From positions 385,949 through 449,948 of the forward strand of contig NZ_JAGGNW010000014.1 of the NCBI RefSeq assembly GCF_018614875.1: 64,000 nt of DNA. Direction: 5' to 3'. The notes under the pieces were generated by a model, which worked only from the letters and a program-made list of their open reading frames with translations, searched no databases and was not told the DNA's origin. Shown here one piece after another: positions 44,089-52,817 of this stretch; positions within the stretch are counted from its first letter, which is position 1; each line of letters begins with the position of its first letter. The position numbers and the translations under genes were made by a program. The DNA is from Variovorax paradoxus (GTDB lineage: Bacteria > Pseudomonadota > Gammaproteobacteria > Burkholderiales > Burkholderiaceae_C).

Positions 44089-44859
44089 ATGCCCACCTCC
44101 CACCTCTACCTGATCACCGGCGCCTCCCGCGGCCTCGGCCGCGCCATGGCCGAGCAACTGCTTCAGCCGGGCAACATGCTGCTGTGCATCTCTCGCCGCC
44201 AGAGCCCCGAACTCGCGGAGCAAGCGAGCAAGGCAGGCAGCGGCGTCGAACTCGTGCAATGGGAACAAGATCTTGCTGACCCGCTTGCGGCGGCCGCGCG
44301 CGTGCGTGAATGGCTCGCCGCCCAGGACGCCCAGTGCTTCGGCAGCGTTACGCTGATCAACAACGCCGGCACCATCGGCAACCCGGCGCCGCTTTCGGCT
44401 GCGGTGGATGCCGATCTTTCGCAAGCCCTGCGCATCGGCCTGGAGGCGCCGATGCTATTGACTGCGGCCTTCCTCGGCGCCACGCGCCACTGGCGCAGCG
44501 CACGCAAGGTGCTCAACATCTCTTCGGGCCTGGGCCGCAACGCGATGGGCAGCCAGGCGCCCTATTGCGCGGCCAAGGCCGGCATGGACCACTTCTCGCG
44601 CGCCGTGGCACTCGAGGAGGCCGCGGCAGAGAATGGCGCGCGCATCGTCTCGCTCGCACCGGGCGTGATCGACACCGACATGCAGGTTCAATTGCGCGGC
44701 GCATCGGCCGAGAAGTTTCCGGACCGCACGCGCTTCGTGAGCATGAAGGAGGAAGGCCGGCTCGACAGCCCCGCCACCGCGGCGGCCAAGGTGCTCAAGT
44801 ACCTGGCGCGCGAAGACTTCGGCCACAACCCCGTGGCCGACGTGCGCGACCCCGCCTGA
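44089..44859 (+). CDS. SDR oxidoreductase (sepiapterin/benzil reductase-like)
   Basis: 256 residues from ATG 44089, before which only a pyrimidine tract is present. The cofactor loop is ITGASRGLGRAMAEQL, NNAG is intact (LINNAGTIGNPAP), and the catalytic Ser-Tyr-Lys lies in NISSGLGRNAMGSQAPYCAAKAGMDHF. The C-terminal part (PGVIDTDMQVQLR, FVSMKEEGRLDSP) resembles sepiapterin reductase/YueD-type carbonyl reductases. It may reduce diketones or pterins. A small conserved-looking gene follows. Confidence 0.85.
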   Translation: MPTSHLYLITGASRGLGRAMAEQLLQPGNMLLCISRRQSPELAEQASKAGSGVELVQWEQDLADPLAAAARVREWLAAQDAQCFGSVTLINNAGTIGNPAPLSAAVDADLSQALRIGLEAPMLLTAAFLGATRHWRSARKVLNISSGLGRNAMGSQAPYCAAKAGMDHFSRAVALEEAAAENGARIVSLAPGVIDTDMQVQLRGASAEKFPDRTRFVSMKEEGRLDSPATAAAKVLKYLAREDFGHNPVADVRDPA

Positions 44860-44891
44860 ACACCGCACCACCGAGCACGAGGACAACGAAC

Positions 44892-45149
44892 ATGGCCACC
44901 GCAAAGTCGATCGACACCGGCGACTACAAGCTCTTTCCTTCGCCGAGGAACGTGCACCGCGTCATCTTCGAACATCAGGTCTTCGTGCCGTACCCGTACG
45001 CGCTGATCGTGATGGACGAGTTCTATTTCAAGGGCCGCTACAGCCTGTTCTCGGCCTGCCGGCTGAGCGACGGGAAGATGGGACAGATGGCGACGTTCGA
45101 GCTGGCATCGGACGTCGACATCTTCAACAAGAAGTTCACGCCGGATTGA
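44892..45149 (+). CDS. Small hypothetical protein
   Basis: 85 residues, soluble, rich in Tyr and Phe (DYKLFPSPRNVHRVIFEHQVFVPYPYALIVMDEFYFKGRYSLFSAC). It has no signal peptide and no motif I recognise. It starts 32 bases after the SDR stop behind a GAGGACAACGAAC spacer and is probably cotranscribed with the SDR. Function is unknown. Confidence 0.6.
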   Translation: MATAKSIDTGDYKLFPSPRNVHRVIFEHQVFVPYPYALIVMDEFYFKGRYSLFSACRLSDGKMGQMATFELASDVDIFNKKFTPD

Positions 45150-45163
45150 ATTCGGGGTATTTC

Positions 45164-45192
45164 TCCCTCCCCTCCCGGGGGAGGGCAGGGGT
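45164..45192. repeat. Divergent copy of the REP-like repeat
   Basis: CTCCCTCCCCTCCCGGGGGA followed by GGGCAGGGG is a looser relative of the 36-base elements at 36954, 37031 and 56333. It lies between two convergent genes. Confidence 0.5.
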
Positions 45193-45254
45193 GGGGGGCA
45201 AGCGGCGCCCAATTCCACGCAGCGAAGCCCGTGCCGCCCCTGCGGCGCAGTGAC

Positions 45255-46232
45255 CTATTCGATGGTCGCGCCCGAGGCTTGCACGATGCCCTTCCACTTC
45301 TCGTAGTCGGTCTTCAGCAGTGCCTCGAACTGTTCGGGCGTCATGCTCTGCGGTTCGGCGCCCTGCGCGACGATGGCGGCCTTCATCTCGGGCGTGGCCA
45401 GCAGCTTGTTCACTTCCGTATTCAGCGTGGCGATCACGTCCTTCGGCGTCCTGGCGGGCACGAAGAGGCCGTACCAGGTGCTCACGTCGAAGCCCTTGTA
45501 GCCGAGCTCGGCCACGGTGGGCGTGTCGGGCAGCGAGGTGCTGCGCTTGGCGGACGTGACGGCCAGCGGGCGCAGCTTGCCAGCCTTGATCTGCGCCAGC
45601 GCCGAGGGCACCGACGACACCATCAGGTCGACGTTGCCCGCGAGCACGTCCATCATGGCCGCGTTGGAGCCCTTGTAGGGCACGTGGCGCATCTTGATCT
45701 GGGCGGCGCCGTTGAAGATTTCGCCGGCCAGGTGGATGGTGGTGCCGTTGCCGGGCGAACCGTAGGTGACGGTGTCGGGCGCGGCGCGCGCGGCTTTCAC
45801 TACGTCGTCGAGCGTCTTGAACTTGGAATTGGCCTGCGTGACGATCACCACCGGCGTGTAGGCCACGTGGGCCACGGCCGTCAGGTCCTTCACCGGGTTG
45901 TAGCTCAGGTTCTTGTAGAGCCAGGGCGCGACGACCATGTTGTCCTTCTGGCCCATCACGATGTCGTAGCCCGTGGGCGCGGCGCGCGCGGCCTCGGCGA
46001 TGCCGATGGTGCCGCCGGCGCCGCCGCGGTTGTCGGGCACCACGGTCCAGTGGTTGGCCTCCGTGAGCTTCTGCGCGACCAGGCGCGCCAGGATGTCGGT
46101 GCCGCCGCCGGGGGGGAAGGGCACGATCATGCGCACGGGCTTGGCGGGGTAGGACTGTGCCTGTGCAGGGGCGGTGAAGGCCAGGGGAAGCGCCAGCGCA
46201 AGGGCCAGCGAGCAGGTGAGTTTGCGGATCAT
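45255..46232 (-). CDS. Bug/TctC-family periplasmic binding protein
   Basis: 325 residues with signal peptide ending TAPAQAQ. Family motifs are KPVRMIVPFPPGGGTDILARLVAQKL, VVPDNRGGAGGTIGIAEAARAAPTGYDIVMG and MRHVPYKGSNAAMMDVLAGNVDLMVSSVPSALAQI. It is a second orphan Bug protein, only distantly like the one at 29415. Ligand is unknown. Confidence 0.9.
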   Translation of the reverse strand: MIRKLTCSLALALALPLAFTAPAQAQSYPAKPVRMIVPFPPGGGTDILARLVAQKLTEANHWTVVPDNRGGAGGTIGIAEAARAAPTGYDIVMGQKDNMVVAPWLYKNLSYNPVKDLTAVAHVAYTPVVIVTQANSKFKTLDDVVKAARAAPDTVTYGSPGNGTTIHLAGEIFNGAAQIKMRHVPYKGSNAAMMDVLAGNVDLMVSSVPSALAQIKAGKLRPLAVTSAKRSTSLPDTPTVAELGYKGFDVSTWYGLFVPARTPKDVIATLNTEVNKLLATPEMKAAIVAQGAEPQSMTPEQFEALLKTDYEKWKGIVQASGATIE

Positions 46233-46429
46233 GGGTGTTGTCTCTGTATCGGGGCGAATCGGGTTGCAGACTTTAGTCCTCGTCGGACACTGCACCGGGG
46301 GTGCAGTGTGCCGGAAGCGCAGCCGCGTGGTTTTCTTCGTTCGAGATGGGGCCCGTATCGGGCAGCGGCGGCTTGACATGCCCACTCCGGCGCAGAAGAT
46401 GGCGGTGTCCATCCACACAGGAGACATCC

Positions 46430-46807
46430 ATGCTCGGAAACATCAATGCCGTGGCCAACCTCGCGGTGAAAGACCTCGCCGTGGCGCGCCGCTTCTATGA
46501 AGACACACTGGGCCTGTCGCAGGTAGATGCCGAGGGCGACGAGGTGATCGTCTACCGCAGCGGCAACTCCCGCATCAATGTGTACCGCTCGGCCTTCGCG
46601 GGCACCAACCAGGCCACGGCCGTGACCTGGTCGGTCGATGGCGACATCGATCGGCTCGTGGCGGCGCTCAAAGCCAAGGGCGTGCGCTTCGAGCACTACG
46701 ACATGCCCGGCGCAAAGCTCGAAGGCGACATCCACGTCATGGGCGACATGAAGGTCGCCTGGTTCAAGGACCCGGACGGCAACATCCTCAACCTGATCAG
46801 CGATTGA
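46430..46807 (+). CDS. VOC family (glyoxalase-like) protein
   Basis: 125 residues with AGGAGA before the ATG. One beta-alpha-beta-beta-beta unit opens with NAVANLAVKDLAVARRFYEDTLGL, and the second ends with MKVAWFKDPDGNILNLI. The usual N-terminal His ligand is replaced by Asn/Ala, so it may be metal-free or use other ligands. Substrate is unknown. It ends 28 bases from the convergent superoxide dismutase remnant. Confidence 0.82.
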   Translation: MLGNINAVANLAVKDLAVARRFYEDTLGLSQVDAEGDEVIVYRSGNSRINVYRSAFAGTNQATAVTWSVDGDIDRLVAALKAKGVRFEHYDMPGAKLEGDIHVMGDMKVAWFKDPDGNILNLISD

Positions 46808-46835
46808 GGGGGCCGCGGCCGAGTTGGCGATCAGA

Positions 46836-47183
46836 TCAGCCGAAGTTCCTGGCCGCGAAGTCCCAGTTCACCAGCTTCGCCAGGAAGGTCTCGACGAACT
46901 TCGGGCGCAGGTTGCGGTAGTCGATGTAGTAGGCATGCTCCCAGACGTCCACCGTCAGCACCGGGGTGTCTCCGGTGGTCAGCGGCGTGCCGGCGGCACC
47001 CATGTTCACGATGTCCACCGAACCGTCGGCCTTTTTCACCAGCCAGGTCCAGCCCGAACCGAAGTTGCCCACGGCCGACTTCACGAAGGCTTCCTTGAAA
47101 GCGTCGTGGCTGCCCCACTTGGCATCGATGGCCTTGGCCAGCGCGTCGAGGGCGTAGGGCAGGGGTGGGAGGGTGTGTTCCAT
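46836..47183 (-). CDS. sodB: Iron superoxide dismutase with internal deletion (remnant)
   Basis: Only 115 residues, whereas SodB is normally about 193. The first 16 residues (MEHTLPPLPYALDALA) are a perfect SodB N terminus. The sequence then jumps straight to KAIDAKWGSHDAFKEAF, which in full-length SodB lies near residue 95. The lost 78 residues include the N-terminal helical hairpin with metal ligands His26 and His73. The other two ligands remain as Asp79 and His83 (DVWEHAYY). The frame is kept, and a good ribosome site (AAAGGA) precedes the ATG. It is unlikely to be an active dismutase. The DNA shows a plausible short-homology joint at GCGCTGGCC. An assembly collapse is possible. Confidence 0.8.
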   Translation of the reverse strand: MEHTLPPLPYALDALAKAIDAKWGSHDAFKEAFVKSAVGNFGSGWTWLVKKADGSVDIVNMGAAGTPLTTGDTPVLTVDVWEHAYYIDYRNLRPKFVETFLAKLVNWDFAARNFG

Positions 47184-47221
47184 GGTGGGTCTTTCCTTTC
47201 TGGCGTTGAAGAACAATGAAA

Positions 47222-47890
47222 TCAAGGCGCGCTCTCCGGGTTCACCTGGTAGGCGCAGCGCCGCGCGCCCGCGAGCACGTGCTCGACGCGGCTCACGCTC
47301 ACGCCGGGTCCCAGCACTTCGGAGAAGAGCTGTAGTTCGCTGCGGCAAAAGCCCGTGCAGGCCCGCGCCGCGGTACAGATGGGGCAATGGTTCTCGATGA
47401 AGAGGAAGCCGTCGCCCTCGGGCCGGAACTCGGCCATGTAGCCCTCGCGGCTGCGGATGTCGGCCAGCCGCTCGAGCCGGGCCTTGAGGCTGCGCGCGCC
47501 GCGCAGCGCCTCGCGGTAACTGGCGCGCATGGCCTCCTCGCGCGCGCCGATGAGCCGGTCCATGCCCCGCTCGCCGAACACGCTGATCACGGCGCTGATC
47601 ATCTGCACCGTCATCTCGGCATGCGTGTCGGGAAAGCGTGCGTGGCCGGCGCCGGTGAGCCGCCATATCTGCGTGGGCCGGCCGCGGCCCGCGGAGCGGC
47701 TTTCGGCATCGACCAGGCCCTCGGCCTGCAGCTTCGCCATCTGCTGGCGCACCGCCTCCACCGTGACGTCGAGCACCTTGGCGATGTCGGGAATGCCCAG
47801 CGCGCCGCGGGTCTTGAGCGTGGACAGGATGCGGTCCGCCGGCTGGTGCGGCATCCAGCCGGGCGTGGCGTCGAGGGGGCGCGTGGTCAT
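47222..47890 (-). CDS. SufR-like iron-sulphur winged-helix regulator
   Basis: 222 residues. The N terminus is an ArsR/DeoR-like winged helix (ILSTLKTRGALGIPDIAKVLDVTVEAVRQQMAKLQAEGLV). The C-terminal domain carries a Cys cluster (ENHCPICTAARACTGFCRSE) and a last Cys in GARRCAYQV. This pattern is known from SufR and related Fe-S or NO-sensing repressors. It lies 38 bases upstream of the sodB remnant on the same strand, so the two are probably one transcript. Likely signal is iron, superoxide or NO through a bound cluster. Confidence 0.8.
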   Translation of the reverse strand: MTTRPLDATPGWMPHQPADRILSTLKTRGALGIPDIAKVLDVTVEAVRQQMAKLQAEGLVDAESRSAGRGRPTQIWRLTGAGHARFPDTHAEMTVQMISAVISVFGERGMDRLIGAREEAMRASYREALRGARSLKARLERLADIRSREGYMAEFRPEGDGFLFIENHCPICTAARACTGFCRSELQLFSEVLGPGVSVSRVEHVLAGARRCAYQVNPESAP

Positions 47891-47968
47891 TCTTTATTCA
47901 AAGGAATTGCTTTGATTATCAAATGACAACCGAGGTGTTGTCGAGCACTTTGGAAAAGAGCGGACGTC

Positions 47969-47985
47969 TTTACGGTTTCTTTATG
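47969..47985 (+). promoter_or_regulatory. Candidate KdpE-binding direct repeat upstream of the kdp operon
   Basis: TTTACGGTTTCTTTATG contains TTTAC and TTTAT spaced 11 bp apart, about 80-100 bases before the first kdp reading frame. The known enterobacterial KdpE site is also a T-rich repeat of TTTA-type elements. No other candidate stands out in this 176-base region. Confidence 0.35.
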
Positions 47986-48066
47986 CGCCCCCGCCGACTC
48001 TGTTCCCCGTTTTTACGGACGCCTGCGGAGACTCGAGTCCTTGTGTTTCCGCTTGAGGAGTGATGA

Positions 48067-48192
48067 ATGGACTTCGTCTGGATGGGCGCCTTGCTGGCGC
48101 TGTGGGCCGTGATGGCTGCCATGGCCGTCGGGCTGGACCGGCTCGACGCGCCGAAGAACGCGACGGGAACAACCGTAGGAGACGCATCGTGA
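48067..48192 (+). CDS. Small membrane leader protein of the kdp operon
   Basis: 41 residues, MDFVWMGALLALWAVMAAMA followed by VGLDRLDAPKNATGTTVGDAS. It starts 8 bases after a GAGGAG ribosome site. Residues 5-22 form one membrane helix with a soluble tail. Its stop overlaps the GTG start of kdpF (GTGA), a sign of translational coupling. It is not one of the named Kdp subunits. It could be an extra KdpF-like stabiliser or a translation leader. Confidence 0.6.
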   Translation: MDFVWMGALLALWAVMAAMAVGLDRLDAPKNATGTTVGDAS

Positions 48193-48287
48193 TCAGCCTT
48201 GAAGCGCTTTACGGCTTCGGCGCGCTGGTTGCCGTGGTCCTGTTCGCGTACCTCGTGTTCGCATTGATCTGCGCCGAGGAGTTCTGA
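48189..48287 (+). CDS. kdpF: KdpF small subunit
   Basis: 32 residues, a single membrane helix (LEALYGFGALVAVVLFAYLVFALI) with the typical C-terminal CAEEF. It starts with GTG after GTAGGAGACGCATC. KdpF is about 30 residues in other bacteria and stabilises the KdpABC complex in the inner membrane. It ends one base before kdpA. Confidence 0.88.
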   Translation: MISLEALYGFGALVAVVLFAYLVFALICAEEF

Positions 48288-48288
48288 A

Positions 48289-50094
48289 ATGGCTTCGTCC
48301 GCCTGGGGCCTGCTGGCCTTTTTCCTTGCCGCGCTGCTGGTGCTGGCCTGGCCCGTCGGCAAATTGCTTGCCGCACTGTGCAGCGAACGCGTGCCGCGCT
48401 GGATGCAGCGCATCGAGGCGCCGCTCTACAAACTCGCGGGCGCCAGGCCCGAGCAGTCGATGCACTGGCTGCGCTACGCATTCGCGCTGCTGGCCTTCAA
48501 CGCCGTGGGCGCGGTCTTCGTGTATGCCCTGCAGCGCCTGCAAGCATGGTTGCCGCTGAACCCCGCGGGCATGGGCGCCGTATCGCCCGACTCGGCCTTC
48601 AACACCGCCGTGAGCTTCGTCTCCAACACCAACTGGCAGGGCTACGGCGGCGAATCGGCCATGAGCTATCTCACGCAGATGCTCGGGCTCACGGTGCAGA
48701 ACTTCTTCTCGGCCGCCACGGGCATTGCGGTGGCCTTTGCGCTGATACGCGGCTTCGCGCGGCGCGGCGACGGCAAGGGCCGCGGCCTGGTCGGCAACTT
48801 CTGGGCCGACATCACGCGCATCACGCTGTGGCTGCTGGTGCCGCTGTCCTTCGTGCTCGCGGTGTTCTTCGTGGGCCAGGGCGTGATCCAGAACTTCGAT
48901 GCCTACAAGACGGTGAGCACGCTGGAAACCACGGCGTTCCAGCAGCCGAAGAACGGCGCCGACGGCCAGCCGCTGAAGGACGAGAAGGGCGCCCCCATGA
49001 TGGAAGACGCCGCCACCACGACGCAGACGCTCGCCATGGGCCCGGTCGCTTCGCAGGAGGCGATCAAGATGATCGGCACCAACGGCGGCGGCTTCTTCAA
49101 CGCCAACTCGGCGCATCCGTACGAGAACCCGACGGCGCTCGGCAACCTGCTGCAGATGATCGCGATCTTCCTGATCCCGGCGGCGCTGTGCTTCGCGTTC
49201 GGGCGCGTGGTGGGCGACATGCGCCAGGGCTGGGCGGTGCTCGCGGCGATGACGGTGATGTTCGCTATCGCGGTGATGGTCATCATCCCCGCCGAGCAGG
49301 CCGGCAATCCGCTCCTCGGCCCGCTGGGCGTCGATCAGCTGCACGGCGCGCTGCAAAGCGGCGGCAACATGGAAGGCAAGGAGGTGCGCTTCGGCATCGA
49401 TGCCTCCGCGCTCTTCGCCGCCATCACCACCGCAGCTTCGTGCGGCGCGGTGAACGCCATGCACGACTCCTTCACGCCCATCGGCGGCATGGTGCCGATG
49501 GTGCTGATGCAGCTCGGCGAAGTGGTGTTCGGCGGCGTGGGCAGCGGGCTCTACGGCATGCTGATCTTCGCGATGTTGGCGGTGTTCATCGCGGGGCTGA
49601 TGATCGGCCGCACGCCCGAGTACCTCGGCAAGAAGATCGAGGTGCGCGAGATGAAGCTGATTTCCATCACCATCCTGGTCACGCCCGTGCTGGTGCTGGC
49701 CGGCACGGCGGTGGCGGTGCTGGCCGGCGCCGGCAAGGCCGGCATCGCGAACCCCGGCGCGCACGGCTTCTCCGAAATTCTCTATGCGCTGAGTTCGGCC
49801 GCCAACAACAACGGCAGCGCCTTCGCGGGCCTGTCCGCCAACACGCCGTTCTACAACGGCCTGCTCGGGCTCGCGATGTGGCTCGGCCGCTTCGCGGTGA
49901 TCGTGCCGGTGCTGGCCATTGCCGGCTCGCTCGCGGCCAAGCAGCGGCTGCCCGTCACCGGGGGCACGCTGCCCACGCACGGGCCGCTGTTCGTCTCGCT
50001 GCTGATCGGCACCGTGCTGCTGGTCGGCCTGCTCAACTACGTTCCGGCGCTGGCTCTGGGGCCCGTCGTCGAACACCTTGTGCTCTGGAAGTGA
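48289..50094 (+). CDS. kdpA: Potassium-transporting ATPase KdpA subunit
   Basis: 601 residues, slightly longer than E. coli KdpA (557), with about ten membrane helices. Filter loops of the K+ channel-like fold are visible: SFVSNTNWQGYGGE, MIGTNGGGFFNANSAHPYENP, TTAASCGAVNAMHDSFTPIGGM and SSAANNNGSAFAGL. It forms the K+ selectivity pore of the high-affinity pump. Residues 210-245 contain an extra hydrophilic loop. It is cotranscribed with kdpB, whose start is 11 bases downstream. Confidence 0.96.
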   Translation: MASSAWGLLAFFLAALLVLAWPVGKLLAALCSERVPRWMQRIEAPLYKLAGARPEQSMHWLRYAFALLAFNAVGAVFVYALQRLQAWLPLNPAGMGAVSPDSAFNTAVSFVSNTNWQGYGGESAMSYLTQMLGLTVQNFFSAATGIAVAFALIRGFARRGDGKGRGLVGNFWADITRITLWLLVPLSFVLAVFFVGQGVIQNFDAYKTVSTLETTAFQQPKNGADGQPLKDEKGAPMMEDAATTTQTLAMGPVASQEAIKMIGTNGGGFFNANSAHPYENPTALGNLLQMIAIFLIPAALCFAFGRVVGDMRQGWAVLAAMTVMFAIAVMVIIPAEQAGNPLLGPLGVDQLHGALQSGGNMEGKEVRFGIDASALFAAITTAASCGAVNAMHDSFTPIGGMVPMVLMQLGEVVFGGVGSGLYGMLIFAMLAVFIAGLMIGRTPEYLGKKIEVREMKLISITILVTPVLVLAGTAVAVLAGAGKAGIANPGAHGFSEILYALSSAANNNGSAFAGLSANTPFYNGLLGLAMWLGRFAVIVPVLAIAGSLAAKQRLPVTGGTLPTHGPLFVSLLIGTVLLVGLLNYVPALALGPVVEHLVLWK

Positions 50095-50105
50095 AGGGGC
50101 GCACC

Positions 50106-52202
<2,097 letters not shown>

Positions 52203-52215
52203 GGAGTTCTTCGCC

Positions 52216-52800
52216 ATGAACAACAACATCCTTCGTCCCGCGCTCGTGCTCTTCGCGCTGCTGAGCGCGCTCACCGGCCTGGTCTATCCGCTGGCCGTCA
52301 CCGGCGCCGCCCAGGCGCTGTTTCCCTCGCAGGCCGCGGGCAGCCTGATCGTGCGCGACGGCGCCACCGTGGGCTCCAGGCTCATCGGCCAGAACTTCAG
52401 CGATCCGAAGCACTTCTGGGGCCGCCCTTCGGCCACCGCGCCGCAGCCCTACAACGCGAGCGCTTCGGGCGGCTCGAACCTGGGGCCGCTCAACCCGGCG
52501 CTGGCGGATGCGGTGAAGGCGCGCGTCGCGGCGCTGCGCACGGCCGATCCGGGCAACACCGCGCCGGTGCCGGTGGATCTGGTCACCGCTTCGGCCAGCG
52601 GGCTCGATCCCGACATCAGCCCGGCCGCCGCGCAGTACCAGGCAGCGCGTGTCGCACGCGTGCGCGGCGTGCCGGTCGAGCAGGTCAGCGCGCTGATCGC
52701 GAAGCACACGCAGGCGCCGCTCTGGGGCCTGCTGGGCGAGTCGCGCGTGAACGTGCTGGCGCTGAATCTCGCGCTCGATGAAGGCGCGCCGATGCGCTAA
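52216..52800 (+). CDS. kdpC: Potassium-transporting ATPase KdpC subunit
   Basis: 194 residues. One N-terminal membrane helix (ALVLFALLSALTGLVYPLAVTGAAQALFP) is followed by a periplasmic domain. Family motifs are GSRLIGQNFSDPKHFWGRPSATAPQPYNASASGGSNLGP and GLDPDISPAAAQYQAARVARVRG. KdpC raises the apparent affinity of the complex for ATP and K+. It starts 13 bases after kdpB behind GAGGAG. Confidence 0.96.
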   Translation: MNNNILRPALVLFALLSALTGLVYPLAVTGAAQALFPSQAAGSLIVRDGATVGSRLIGQNFSDPKHFWGRPSATAPQPYNASASGGSNLGPLNPALADAVKARVAALRTADPGNTAPVPVDLVTASASGLDPDISPAAAQYQAARVARVRGVPVEQVSALIAKHTQAPLWGLLGESRVNVLALNLALDEGAPMR

Positions 52801-52817
52801 CCTGCGGAGCCACCGCC

